Source: Chitinophagales bacterium
GTDB lineage: Bacteria > Bacteroidota > Bacteroidia > Chitinophagales > Chitinophagaceae
Length of the DNA: 64,000 bases
Direction of reading: 5' to 3'
Assembly (NCBI GenBank): GCA_026936105.1
Contig: JAIXKI010000031.1
Location: 187,544 to 251,543, forward strand
A model generated the notes under the pieces. It saw only the letters and a program-made list of their open reading frames with translations. It was not told the origin of the DNA and did not search any database. The translations under genes were made by a program, and so were the position numbers. Shown here piece by piece: positions 17,317 to 27,020 of this stretch. Position 1 is the stretch's first letter; each line of letters opens with the position of its first letter.

Positions 17317-20300
17317 TTATGAAACTGTTTTTAATTTTCCCATCCAGACGGGTTTACCCTGGATTTTCCGCACCAGGAACATGATCCCGACAAAGAGGAA
17401 GAACAAGGGGCCCAGGAATCCGAGCAGGGCCACATATCTTGTTCCGTAAAATTTTTCCATCGGCCTTCTCAGCCTGTGGCCGATCAGGTACATGCTCGGC
17501 ACCATCACCAGCGTCAGGAAAAATGAAAAGATCAGCCCGAAGATGATTGTCCAGCTCAGCGGGCCCCAGAATACCACTGTATCGCCGCCAAAGAAGATCT
17601 TTGGATTCAGGTGCTGGAACAAGGTAACAAAATTGATGTTCAAACCTACTGCCAGCGGTATCAATCCCAGCACAGTTGCCAATGCTGTCAGCAATACGGG
17701 AATGATACGGATCTTCCCGGCTTGTATCGCTGCTTCCCTGGTACGTAGTCCACGATTTCGCAATTCATCGGTAAATTCAATTAACAGGATCCCGTTCTTG
17801 ACCACAATACCTGCAAGGCCCACAATTCCCACGCTGATCATGATGGAAGGCATGGTCATGCCGGTAATGGCATAACCAAGGAACACCCCGATGACAGAAA
17901 AGAAAATTTCAGTAAGTACAATGAACGGCTTGCTCAGGCTGTTGAATTGCAGAACTAGTATCAGAAAGATCAGCAGTAAAGCTATGATCAAAGACCGGCC
18001 AAGGAATGAAAGTGTCTCTGCTTCCTGTTCACTTTGTCCTGATAATTTGATCGTCACATCAGAAGGAATCCTTGATCTGGATTTGAAATCAGCTATCTTA
18101 AAACCAAGCTCTTTGTTAATGCCGGTTACTCTGGACATATCCAGCACATTGGATTGCAACTGGATCGTCCGTTTTTCATTTTTCCTGTTGATAGCTCCTG
18201 CCGTGCTGGTGTACTCCACTTTTGCAATGGCATTCAGCGGAACCTGTTTCACCGCCATGGTATTAAAATCACGGAAGGTGATCCGCATGTTCATCAGGTC
18301 GGTAATATTATTCCGTACCAGATCGGTGTAGCGCAACTGAATTTTGTACTCATCTTCTCCCTGTTTCAGTTTGCTCACTTCTTTTCCAAATACAGCGGTG
18401 CGCAGATACATTCCCACCTGTGCCGTACTCAACCCTTCTCTCAATGCCCTTTCCCTGTCCACACTGATGGTGATCTCTGGGTTATTCAGGTCCACATCCA
18501 TTGTCAGCTTTTCTATTCCGTCCACTTTGTTTGTGTCCAGATAGTTTTTAAGATCGGTTGCTACTGCAGCAATTTCCTGGAAATCATCTCCGGCAATTTC
18601 TATATTGACCGGCGGATCAGTCGGCGGGCCGTTGTCTTCTTTATTTACAGTGATTTCTGCCCCGGGAATTCCTTTCATGGCTTTACGGATCTGGTTCAGG
18701 TAATCACTGGTGTTTACGCCATGGCGTTTTTCAAATTCAACAAAAGAAACCTGGATACGGCCGAGATTCGGCTGAATACTTTTGTTCTGGTCTCTCGGGT
18801 TATTAGCTCCCAATGCCACATTGGAAATGATACTTTCTACAACGGACCCCGGTTGGCCCGGATTTTCTTTCTCCAAAACTTTATAAACTTTCTTTTCCAA
18901 TACACCCGTCACTGAATCGGTGTAGCTCACACTTGTTCCAACAGGTAATTTCAAATAGACATAAATGAAATTCGGGTCTCCGTCAGGGAAGAAAGGCTTG
19001 GGGTTGTTTCTTAATACCAGGAGCAGTACCGAAACAAAAAACAATACAAACAAATAGATCAGCAATCTCACCGGCCTTGCTTTGTACAATGCCCAGCGTA
19101 ATAGTTTTTCATATTGCTTCATCAGCATAGGCAGCAGGTGATTCTGGAACCAATGAATGGCGTCACGCAGAATGAAAACATTCAGTATTGCCGCCAGCGA
19201 AATAAAAATCAGGAAATTTCCAAAGCCATGCCAGCCGGCAAAATTCAGGATGATACCTGCTATAATGAAAAACCAGAACCACCATCTTTTGAACAGATGC
19301 ATTTTCGGTTTTTCAAATTCTTTCCCTTCCGGTTTCATGAAGCTCACCGCAAAAACAGGGTTGATGAGAAATGCCACGATCAGTGATGCCGTCAATGTCA
19401 ATATCAGCATTGTGGGCAGATAGATCATAAATTTCCCGATAAGCCCGGTCCATAATAATAGCGGAAAGAAAGGAGCTAACGTGGTCAATGTTCCTGAAAA
19501 CACCGGCATGAATATTTCTCCTGCAGCCATCTTTGCCGCCCGTTCTATCGGCACTTTGCCGTTGGCATAAATGCGGTGCGTGTTTTCAATGACTACAATG
19601 GCATCATCCACTATGATCCCAAGTCCGAATAGCAGAGCAAACAATACAATAAAATTGAGTGTAACGGATGTGCCTACCACAAAATCTGCCACTGGTAAAA
19701 AGAGAAACGCCACAAATACACTGAGCGGCACACTTAGCGCCACAAAGAATGCATTGGTTACTCCCATAAAAAACATCAGCACCAGCAACACCAGAATAAA
19801 TCCGATCACAATAGTATTGACCAGGTCATTGAAAGATGTTTTGGTTTGCCTGCTCTGATCACCTGTGAAATCCACCCGCAGGTCAGCAGGCAGATCGTTC
19901 TTTGCTTTCATATCAGCCACAATCGCCTTGATCTGATCTGCTGCATCAATGAGATTTTCACCCGTACGCTTGATGATATTCAGCGTCACCACATTCTTGC
20001 CATTCAACCTTGCATAGCTGTCTCTTTCTTTTACCGTATCTTTTATTTGTGCAATATCCCTGAGATAAACAATCGCATTTGCCTGGCTTCCTTTCACTAC
20101 AATGTTTTGCATGTCAACAGGTGTGGTAAACTGCCCTCTCACGGTCAGGTTTCTCTTCATATTCCCCACTTCTATCTGCCCGCCGCTGATATCATGGTTT
20201 TCCCTCGAGATCGAATTTTCAATATCATCAAAAGTGACTTTGGCGCTTTGCATTTTAAAAGGATCCACATTCACCTGTATCTCTCTTTCCGGAGCTCCGA

Positions 20301-20871
20301 CTATATCTGCACGGCTGATCTCCTTTAATTCCTCAAACCGATCCTGCATTTTGTCGGCAAACTGTTTCAGTTTAATCCCATCATAGTCGCCGCTTATATT
20401 CACAAACATGATCGGAATCTCACTGATGGAAAATTCCTGCACATCCGGTTGAGAAGTCAGGTCATTCGGAAGATCGGACATTGCTTTATCCACCGCATCT
20501 TTTACTTTCTGGTGAGCCACATCATTCTTTACATCGGTGCTGAACTCAACGACAATGAGTGAATAATCCTGTTGGGAAATAGATTGTACTTTATTCACCT
20601 TGGCTCCGCTGATACCCTTTATCTGTTTTTCAAGAGGGCGGGTAACCAGGTTCTCAATATCTTTGGGAGAATTGCCGACATACACCGTAGTAACGGAAAT
20701 GGTGGGAACCACCACATCGGGAAATTGTTCTTTGGGTAATGTGACGAATTTATAAAAACCAAATAAAGTAATAATGATCGTAATGATATAAATAGCCGTA
20801 CGGTTATCCACCACCCAACTGGTTGGTTTAAACTGCTTGAAATTTCCCTTAATTCCTTCCCATGCTTTCAT
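17317..20871 (-). CDS. RND efflux pump inner-membrane permease
   Basis: The 1184-aa protein is a resistance-nodulation-division transporter that exports drugs or other small molecules using the proton gradient. It has the two-repeat architecture with twelve core membrane helices and large periplasmic loops. The proton-relay segment GIIVDDAIVVIENTHR is intact. It is longer than typical AcrB-type pumps (about 1050 aa). A hydrophobic stretch around residues 530-570 (WWFWFFIIAGIILNFAGW, then FLIFISLAAILNVFIL) after the sixth helix looks like two additional membrane segments. It is the last gene of a TetR-TolC-MFP-RND operon, 36 bases after the adaptor gene. Confidence 0.95.
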   Translation of the reverse strand: MKAWEGIKGNFKQFKPTSWVVDNRTAIYIITIIITLFGFYKFVTLPKEQFPDVVVPTISVTTVYVGNSPKDIENLVTRPLEKQIKGISGAKVNKVQSISQQDYSLIVVEFSTDVKNDVAHQKVKDAVDKAMSDLPNDLTSQPDVQEFSISEIPIMFVNISGDYDGIKLKQFADKMQDRFEELKEISRADIVGAPEREIQVNVDPFKMQSAKVTFDDIENSISRENHDISGGQIEVGNMKRNLTVRGQFTTPVDMQNIVVKGSQANAIVYLRDIAQIKDTVKERDSYARLNGKNVVTLNIIKRTGENLIDAADQIKAIVADMKAKNDLPADLRVDFTGDQSRQTKTSFNDLVNTIVIGFILVLLVLMFFMGVTNAFFVALSVPLSVFVAFLFLPVADFVVGTSVTLNFIVLFALLFGLGIIVDDAIVVIENTHRIYANGKVPIERAAKMAAGEIFMPVFSGTLTTLAPFFPLLLWTGLIGKFMIYLPTMLILTLTASLIVAFLINPVFAVSFMKPEGKEFEKPKMHLFKRWWFWFFIIAGIILNFAGWHGFGNFLIFISLAAILNVFILRDAIHWFQNHLLPMLMKQYEKLLRWALYKARPVRLLIYLFVLFFVSVLLLVLRNNPKPFFPDGDPNFIYVYLKLPVGTSVSYTDSVTGVLEKKVYKVLEKENPGQPGSVVESIISNVALGANNPRDQNKSIQPNLGRIQVSFVEFEKRHGVNTSDYLNQIRKAMKGIPGAEITVNKEDNGPPTDPPVNIEIAGDDFQEIAAVATDLKNYLDTNKVDGIEKLTMDVDLNNPEITISVDRERALREGLSTAQVGMYLRTAVFGKEVSKLKQGEDEYKIQLRYTDLVRNNITDLMNMRITFRDFNTMAVKQVPLNAIAKVEYTSTAGAINRKNEKRTIQLQSNVLDMSRVTGINKELGFKIADFKSRSRIPSDVTIKLSGQSEQEAETLSFLGRSLIIALLLIFLILVLQFNSLSKPFIVLTEIFFSVIGVFLGYAITGMTMPSIMISVGIVGLAGIVVKNGILLIEFTDELRNRGLRTREAAIQAGKIRIIPVLLTALATVLGLIPLAVGLNINFVTLFQHLNPKIFFGGDTVVFWGPLSWTIIFGLIFSFFLTLVMVPSMYLIGHRLRRPMEKFYGTRYVALLGFLGPLFFLFVGIMFLVRKIQGKPVWMGKLKTVS

Positions 20872-20907
20872 AAAATAGTTTTGACCTTGTTTTTTCTGAT
20901 CTTTTTT

Positions 20908-22068
20908 TTATTGAAGCGTTACCGGTTGCCCGTCATACAACTGCTGGTATCCTTCCGTGATGATCTGATCACCATCCTTTAATCCGTTTTTGATCTCCAT
21001 CTGGCTTTCATAAGTCTCGCCGGTTTCCACCACTCTTTTCCTGGCTACAAAACGGTCTCCTTCTTTTACCATCACATAGACATATTTTCCTTTTTCATCT
21101 GTCTGAACAATGTTGAGCGGTACCACGATCACATTTTTAGAAGAATAGTCTTCTATCCGCACTACGGCCACCTGATTTACTTTCAATGCAGGATCAGACG
21201 GAATTCTTGCTTCTGTGGTGAAAGCCCTTGTATTCGGATTGATGGTAACGCTCATTACTTTAATGGCAGATGTAAAAGTCTTACCAATATCGGGTACGGT
21301 TACTTTAAGTACTGTTCCTTTCGAAATTCCTTTTTGATAATTCTCGGGAACTTCGGTGACCACTTTCATGCTGTTGGTGTTTACAATACGGATCTGAGGG
21401 CCGGCTGCAGTAGCGCCGGTGAACGTTTCTCCGGCTTTTATATCCACTACATCAGCCTGACCGGAAATAGGTGCATAAACCGAATATGTTTTCCAGCTTT
21501 CTTTTACAGTGGCTATCTGTCTGTTCAGTGCATCCATGTTATTCTTAGCGCTGATCAACTGCACTTCTGTGCCAATGCCCTGATCCCACAGATTTTTCTG
21601 GCGATTGTAAATATTCTCCGCATAATCAAGCTGGGTTTTCAAAGCATCTATCTGCTGAAGGATAACGGCATCATCGAGTTTGGCAAGCAATTGCCCCTGT
21701 TTTACATGATCTCCCTGTTTCACAAACAATTCTCTTACCTGGGCCGGTGCTCCCCTCGGAGTGACCACGACACTGTTATCAGCATCAATTTTTCCCTGCA
21801 GTTCTATATAATGAGTGAAATCCTGCGGAGACACTGTGCTTACTGCCACCAGCTTTCTGTTTTGTTCATTGGCAGCATTTGTATCCAGCTTAGCAATCTG
21901 CTCTTCCAGGCTTCTGATCTCCGATTCCAGGCCCGACTGATCTTTCTTTTTCAATTCCAGTTTTTTCTTCAGGGAAGCGAGATCATTTTCGCTGCCTTTT
22001 TTTCCGCCGTTGCAGCCGGAGATCATCAGTGCAAACCCTATTGTGATCAGGACAAGAATTTTCTTCAT
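20908..22068 (-). CDS. RND efflux periplasmic adaptor (membrane fusion lipoprotein)
   Basis: The 386-aa protein links the RND pump to the outer-membrane channel. Its lipoprotein signal ends in MISGC (lipobox), which anchors it to the inner membrane. Residues about 28-70 are a charged coiled coil (LASLKKKLELKKKDQSGL), unusually placed ahead of the first beta segment. The lipoyl/hairpin region (VRELFVKQGDHVKQGQLLAK) and the beta-barrel and membrane-proximal domains follow in usual order. It sits between the TolC and RND genes with gaps of 25 and 36 bases. Confidence 0.93.
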   Translation of the reverse strand: MKKILVLITIGFALMISGCNGGKKGSENDLASLKKKLELKKKDQSGLESEIRSLEEQIAKLDTNAANEQNRKLVAVSTVSPQDFTHYIELQGKIDADNSVVVTPRGAPAQVRELFVKQGDHVKQGQLLAKLDDAVILQQIDALKTQLDYAENIYNRQKNLWDQGIGTEVQLISAKNNMDALNRQIATVKESWKTYSVYAPISGQADVVDIKAGETFTGATAAGPQIRIVNTNSMKVVTEVPENYQKGISKGTVLKVTVPDIGKTFTSAIKVMSVTINPNTRAFTTEARIPSDPALKVNQVAVVRIEDYSSKNVIVVPLNIVQTDEKGKYVYVMVKEGDRFVARKRVVETGETYESQMEIKNGLKDGDQIITEGYQQLYDGQPVTLQ

Positions 22069-22093
22069 AAAATTTATTGTTATGGTAATTGAA

Positions 22094-23440
22094 TTACAGT
22101 TTTCCTAATGATTTTAAATAATCCACTTTGGCAATGATGGCATCATACAGTGCGCTGATGTAATTGCTTTGTGCCGCTTTCAGGTCTGTTTGTGCTGCCG
22201 TGATCTCTGTATTGGAACCGACACCTGCATCAAACTTTTTCCGCGTCTGGTTATACACTTCTTCAGCCAGTTGCATGTTCTTTTTCTGAAAGTCAAGTGT
22301 GGAAACAGCGGTTGTGAAATTATTCCTCGCCGTTTCAATATCGTTGTCAATGGAAAGCTTCAGGGCATTTTGCTGATTGATACTTTGTTGAAGTTCCAGG
22401 GAAGCTTTCCTGATTTTTGCCCTGATCGAGTTTCCATGAAAGATCGGTATGTTCACCCGAAGGCTGATCGCAGAGATCGGTATCCAATCCACACTACCCG
22501 AAAATATAAACTTATTTCGCTGAGCATTTTCGTTATAATATGCATTCAGCATCAGGGTAGGATACCGGCTCAGTTTATACCGCCTGACGTTATACTCTCC
22601 CAGCCTGATACCTATTTCCGAATATTGAAATTCTTTTCTGTCATTGTATTTAAAGTCGGAGATCTGAGGTAAATTTTCCCGCACCTGTTCATAACTGATA
22701 GTGTCGGTAAGCTTCAAAGAATCTTTCACCGGCATCCCCATCAGCAATTTCAGACCGAGATAACCATTATTGACCTGGCTGATCACTTTCAATCTTTCAG
22801 TTTGCAGATTGGCCAGTTGAACCGAAACTTTATCAATATCCAGCTTTTCGGCAAAGCCGTTTTTGTAGATCTCTTTCGTGTCACTCAATAATTTTTCCAA
22901 CCGGTCAATATTGGCATCCAGCAAACCGATCTGTGTCTTGCTGGCCTGCAACTGGTAATAGATCTTATAAATATTGGCTTTGATTGTTTCTTCAGTTACC
23001 TCCACTCCTTTCATGGCAAAATCAAGAACAGTTTTTCTTGCCTGCAAGCCAACAAATACCTGCCCGTCGAACAGGATCTGGTCCAATGTTATGCCGCCTG
23101 TTGCCGCCCATTTGATCCCGAAAGGGAATTTTTCATATTCACCTGCAGGTCCGCCAAAAAACTCTGCCGGCACCAGGGTTACCGGTATCTTTGCTGTATA
23201 TACTGTCGAAAAACTTCCGTTGATCTGCGGGAAAGCTGCTGAAGTCACATCACGGTTAGTCTGATCCTGAATCTGCACATCCAGCAATGCATTCTTTACC
23301 TGCACACTGTTTTTCATTGCATAGTCCACGGCCTGCTGCACTGAAAATTCATAAACAACAGGAGGCTGCTGCGCCATAACCGAACCTGCCAGCAGCAAAG
23401 CTGCCGGAACTAACTTTATCTTGATCCTGTGTCTATTCAT
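22094..23440 (-). CDS. TolC family outer-membrane efflux protein
   Basis: The 448-aa protein has a signal peptide (MNRHRIKIKLVPAALLLAGSVMAQ) and two TolC-type repeats of long helices, each with the typical pattern around FSVQQAVDYAMKNSVQVKNA and VGSNTEITAAQTDLKAAQSN. It forms the outer-membrane duct of the tripartite pump. Its start overlaps the end of the upstream tetR-type gene by 8 bases, implying one transcript controlled by that regulator. Confidence 0.93.
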   Translation of the reverse strand: MNRHRIKIKLVPAALLLAGSVMAQQPPVVYEFSVQQAVDYAMKNSVQVKNALLDVQIQDQTNRDVTSAAFPQINGSFSTVYTAKIPVTLVPAEFFGGPAGEYEKFPFGIKWAATGGITLDQILFDGQVFVGLQARKTVLDFAMKGVEVTEETIKANIYKIYYQLQASKTQIGLLDANIDRLEKLLSDTKEIYKNGFAEKLDIDKVSVQLANLQTERLKVISQVNNGYLGLKLLMGMPVKDSLKLTDTISYEQVRENLPQISDFKYNDRKEFQYSEIGIRLGEYNVRRYKLSRYPTLMLNAYYNENAQRNKFIFSGSVDWIPISAISLRVNIPIFHGNSIRAKIRKASLELQQSINQQNALKLSIDNDIETARNNFTTAVSTLDFQKKNMQLAEEVYNQTRKKFDAGVGSNTEITAAQTDLKAAQSNYISALYDAIIAKVDYLKSLGKL

Positions 23441-24062
23441 GTGCCTGTGATTTTTTTTCCTGTTGATATTTTAAGATCAGTTTATGGCCTTTGATGGTAG
23501 CAAGGCCGAAAAGATAATTTTCAAAACTCTGCAATATCACATCGGTAAGATTATACCTGCGGGGAGGGAACAGATCCATGTTAAATATGAGCAACATGGA
23601 CTCCAACCTGAAACGGGAAATGATCTCTGCATTGATCTCCGGCCGGAACAATTCCTCTTTTATGCCCCGTTCGATATTCTTGCGGACCACTTCTAATAAA
23701 AATTCATCTTTGTACTTTAAAAATTTCCGGTAAGCATTGTGATGGAATTTTTCTAGATCATAGAGAACGGCAGGATTCATATGTTGAAATTGTCCCATTA
23801 TGTTTTCCATGGTCAGAAAAATTTCTTCAATAGCATCTTTTGACCGTAAAACACAATCTCCGCAATCCTGTTTTCCCCTTTTGATCTCCATTTCCACTGC
23901 AGCCTCCACCAGTTCATCCTTATCATTAAAATACTGATAAACCGTTTTCTTGGACATGCCCAGATGAGTGGCGATATCATCCATGGAAACAGAACGGATC
24001 CCATATCTGAGAAACAGGTCATAAGCTTTTAACCGTATCCTTTCTTTTGCCTCCGGTTCCAT
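23433..24062 (-). CDS. TetR family regulator of the efflux operon
   Basis: From the preferred start the protein is 209 aa (MEPEAKERIRLKAYDLFLRY). A longer form starting at 24113 adds 17 residues unlike the family. The N-terminal helix-turn-helix is clear (MDDIATHLGMSKKTVYQYFN), followed by an all-helical ligand-binding domain with two nearby Cys (KQDCGDCVLRS) that might sense a metal or redox signal; that last point is speculation. As first gene of the operon and overlapping the TolC gene, it most likely represses its own transcript until a pump substrate binds. Confidence 0.92.
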   Translation of the reverse strand: MEPEAKERIRLKAYDLFLRYGIRSVSMDDIATHLGMSKKTVYQYFNDKDELVEAAVEMEIKRGKQDCGDCVLRSKDAIEEIFLTMENIMGQFQHMNPAVLYDLEKFHHNAYRKFLKYKDEFLLEVVRKNIERGIKEELFRPEINAEIISRFRLESMLLIFNMDLFPPRRYNLTDVILQSFENYLFGLATIKGHKLILKYQQEKKSQAHE

Positions 24063-24207
24063 AATTCTTATCAATTCGGGGCGCAAAACTATGGAAACTT
24101 TGATTGTTACCAAAGTTTTCTACCTCTTTTTTTTCCGTACCCCGAAGTCCTCTTGGATCAGCAACGTAAAAGCCCTTATTTTCTTATAACTTTACCGAAC
24201 TATTGGT

Positions 24208-24843
24208 ATGGCAACAACTTCAAAAAACAAGCGCCACTCTTTTTTAAAAAAGATCCTCCAGTACTTCGTGCAGGGAGTGATCGTGCTCGCACCTATCGGC
24301 GTGACCGTCTGGGCCATTTACTGGCTTTTTGACCGGGTGGATAATATCCTGCGCCCTTATGTAAATATTCCCGGCCTGGGCTTTGTGATCATTATGCTTT
24401 TCATTTTGCTGGTGGGTTGGATCAGTACCAAATTTTTTGTGGGAAGCCTTATTGATATTTTCGATCATTGGATGGACAAGACACCCGTCATCAAATTCAT
24501 TTATACATCCACCAAAGATTTTTTTGAAGCCTTCGGCGGACAAAAGAAAAAATTCAATAACCCGATACTGGCCAATGTCTTTTCAGAAGACGTTTGGGTG
24601 GTGGGTTTCCTTACCGATGAAGAGCTGGAAAAGCTGGACATGGGAGCGGAGATGGTTTCCATTTATATTCCGCAGGCTTACCATTGGGCCGGCCAGCTAT
24701 ATGTGTTACCAAGGCATAAGATCAGGAAGATTGATAAGCTGGGGCCGGGCGAAACAATGAAATACGCCGTGACAGGCGGTGTGGTGGATTTGGAGGAAGA
24801 GCAAACAGAAGTAAAACAAAATGGAGTTGGCGAATCCAAGTGA
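24208..24843 (+). CDS. DUF502 family membrane protein
   Basis: The 211-aa protein has two N-terminal membrane helices (VQGVIVLAPIGVTVWAIYWL and GFVIIMLFILLVGWISTKFF) and a soluble C-terminal domain with FVGSLIDIFDHWMDKTPVIK and the later GAEMVSIYIPQAYHWAGQLY, as in DUF502 proteins. The family is widespread and of unknown function. Its TGA stop overlaps the GTG start of the next gene by 4 bases, so the two are coupled. Confidence 0.9.
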   Translation: MATTSKNKRHSFLKKILQYFVQGVIVLAPIGVTVWAIYWLFDRVDNILRPYVNIPGLGFVIIMLFILLVGWISTKFFVGSLIDIFDHWMDKTPVIKFIYTSTKDFFEAFGGQKKKFNNPILANVFSEDVWVVGFLTDEELEKLDMGAEMVSIYIPQAYHWAGQLYVLPRHKIRKIDKLGPGETMKYAVTGGVVDLEEEQTEVKQNGVGESK

Positions 24844-25802
24844 AAAAAAACCTTTTCATAATCATAGCCTGTTTGTATGCACAACAATGTTTCTGCTGGG
24901 GCTTCTTTGCTCACCAGGAGATCAATCGCTATGCAGTTTTCCTTTTGCCTCCGCAAATGATGGTATTATATAAACCGAATCTTGATTTCATAACAATACA
25001 TGCTGTTGATCCCGATAAGAGAAGGTATGCCATTGCAGCCGAAGGCCCGAGGCACTATATAGACATTGATCATTACGGCGCTTATCCGTATGATTCTCTT
25101 CCGAGAAAATGGAAAGATGCAGTCGCCAGGTTTTCTGAAGATACATTGAACCAATATGGCACCGTGCCCTGGTGGGTGCAAACTATGCTTTACCGCCTTA
25201 CCGATGCATTCAAAGAAAAAAACCAGGCAAAGATCCTGAAACTGTCAACCGAACTGGGCCATTATATTGCCGATGCTCATGTGCCATTGCATGCCAGCAG
25301 CAATCATAATGGTCAGTATTCTGATCAAGTAGGCATACATGGTTTCTGGGAAAGCCGTATTCCTGAATTGCTTGCCGATAAAGAATGGGATTTTTTCATT
25401 GGCAAAGCAGATTACATTTCCAATCCCGGCGATTTTATCTGGAAACGGGTATTGGAAAGCGCTGCGGCAGCCGACACTGTATTGAAGTTTGAAAAAGAAC
25501 TTTCCAAACAATTTCCTGCCGATCAGAAATTTTCTTATGAAAACAGGAATGGCATTCAGATTCGCCAATATTCCTCTGCTTACACCAAAGCGTATAATGA
25601 AAAAATGAAAGGCATGGTGGAACGGAGAATGCGCCAATCCATTTTTGCCGTGGCTTCTTTCTGGTACACGGCCTGGGTGAATGCAGGCCAGCCCGACCTT
25701 ACCAAACTGAACAACAAAGAATTCTCTGCGGCAGACCAGAAAGAATTTGAAGACCTGAACAATGCCTGGCGATCCGGCAAGATCATAGGAAGAGAAGATT
25801 AA
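24840..25802 (+). CDS. Zinc-dependent phospholipase C / S1-P1 nuclease-like protein
   Basis: The 320-aa product starts with GTG overlapping the preceding stop codon (GTGA). A signal peptide (MKKNLFIIIACLYAQQCFC) ends just before WGFFAHQEINRYAV. In this superfamily the N-terminal Trp of the mature protein binds zinc, and the W-G-x-x-x-H arrangement is exactly placed. Other zinc-ligand candidates are PRHYIDIDHYG, TELGHYIADAHVPLH and GIHGFWESRIPELL. The likely activity is phosphodiester hydrolysis of lipids or nucleic acids outside the cytoplasm. Which of the two cannot be decided from sequence. Confidence 0.85.
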   Translation: MKKNLFIIIACLYAQQCFCWGFFAHQEINRYAVFLLPPQMMVLYKPNLDFITIHAVDPDKRRYAIAAEGPRHYIDIDHYGAYPYDSLPRKWKDAVARFSEDTLNQYGTVPWWVQTMLYRLTDAFKEKNQAKILKLSTELGHYIADAHVPLHASSNHNGQYSDQVGIHGFWESRIPELLADKEWDFFIGKADYISNPGDFIWKRVLESAAAADTVLKFEKELSKQFPADQKFSYENRNGIQIRQYSSAYTKAYNEKMKGMVERRMRQSIFAVASFWYTAWVNAGQPDLTKLNNKEFSAADQKEFEDLNNAWRSGKIIGRED

Positions 25803-25869
25803 GAAAATTTCCTTTTTACCAATCCCTGTAAACTTCCCTTCCGGTCCCTGAAACCTGTAATCTTGATTG

Positions 25870-25877
25870 TATCTTTG
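25870..25877 (+). promoter_or_regulatory. Candidate -7 promoter box of serC
   Basis: TATCTTTG fits the Bacteroidota -7 consensus TAnnTTTG exactly and lies 23 bases before the GTG start of serC. No clear TTTG box is seen 19-21 bases further upstream. Confidence 0.45.
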
Positions 25878-25900
25878 CAGTTCCAATAAAAACATCAAAA

Positions 25901-26998
25901 GTGTCAGAAACAAAAAGTTCTTTAGTTCATAATTTCAATGCCGGCCCATCCATTCTCCCGAAAGAAGTGTTTGAAGAAGCCAGCCACGCCATCCTGAACT
26001 TTAATAATTCCGGGTTATCCATTTTGGAAATTGGCCATCGTACTCTCTTGTTTCAGCAGGTGATGGATGAAGCAAGATCACTGGCAACAGAACTGATGCA
26101 CCTGGATAGTGATCATGAAGTATTGTTTCTTCATGGCGGCGCTTCCACACAGTTCATGCAGGTGCCGATGAACTTGCTGAACGAAAATGAGTCTGCTGCT
26201 TTTACTGATACAGGCGTCTGGGCTACCAAGGCCATAAAGGAAGCAAAACTTTTCGGGCATACAGAGATAGTATGCAGCGGAAAAGAAAATAATTACACTT
26301 TCCTTCCAAAAAAATTCAATGTACCGGACTCTGCCAAATACCTTCATATCACCACCAACAATACGATCTATGGCACACAGTGGCAGGATCTATCATTGTT
26401 CTATCAGTTCAAAGTGCCGCTGGTGGCAGACATGAGCAGTGACATACTGAGCAGGGAAATTGATTTCAATAAATTCGATCTGATCTATGCCGGTGCACAG
26501 AAAAATATAGGTCCGGCGGGAGTGAACATTGTGGTGGTGAATAAAAACATTTTAGGAAAAGTGAGCCGGTCCATCCCCACCATCATGGATTACCGCAATC
26601 ATATCGAAGCCGGTTCATTGCTGAATACTCCGCCGGTATTTGCCGTGTATGTATGCATGCTTACCTTGCGCTGGCTCAAAGGGCAGGGCGGTGTGGCAGC
26701 CATTGAAAAAATCAATAACGCCAAAGCAAAATTGTTTTACGATACGCTGGACAGCCTTCCTGTATTCAAAGGAAAAGCAGCAAAAGAAGACCGCAGCAGG
26801 ATGAATGCTGCCTTCATCATAGAAAATACAGAACTGGAAAAAGAATTCCTTGATCTCTGCAAAAATGAAGGGATGGTGGGTGTGAAAGGCCACCGATCCG
26901 CAGGAGGCTTCCGTGTTTCCATGTACAACGCTTTGCCTGTTGAAAGTGTAAAAGCTTTGACGGATCTCATGAAAGAATTTGCCAATAAAAAAGGATAA
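25901..26998 (+). CDS. serC: Phosphoserine aminotransferase
   Basis: The enzyme converts 3-phosphohydroxypyruvate and glutamate into phosphoserine and 2-oxoglutarate in serine synthesis, and can also serve vitamin B6 synthesis. The N-terminus VHNFNAGPSILPKEVFEEA is characteristic, HGGASTQFMQVPMNL binds the cofactor phosphate, and K201 in YAGAQKNIGPAG is the pyridoxal-phosphate lysine. Length of 365 aa is standard. The start codon is GTG. A DUF1015 gene follows after 22 bases; in many Bacteroidota serA lies between the two, but not here. Confidence 0.95.
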   Translation: MSETKSSLVHNFNAGPSILPKEVFEEASHAILNFNNSGLSILEIGHRTLLFQQVMDEARSLATELMHLDSDHEVLFLHGGASTQFMQVPMNLLNENESAAFTDTGVWATKAIKEAKLFGHTEIVCSGKENNYTFLPKKFNVPDSAKYLHITTNNTIYGTQWQDLSLFYQFKVPLVADMSSDILSREIDFNKFDLIYAGAQKNIGPAGVNIVVVNKNILGKVSRSIPTIMDYRNHIEAGSLLNTPPVFAVYVCMLTLRWLKGQGGVAAIEKINNAKAKLFYDTLDSLPVFKGKAAKEDRSRMNAAFIIENTELEKEFLDLCKNEGMVGVKGHRSAGGFRVSMYNALPVESVKALTDLMKEFANKKG

Positions 26999-27020
26999 AC
27001 AACCAATACAAGCATAAGAG

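Noticed and set aside
24062..24113. Longer TetR start at 24113
   Set aside because: The extra 17 residues do not resemble TetR N-termini, and the shorter start gives the standard lead-in to the helix-turn-helix.
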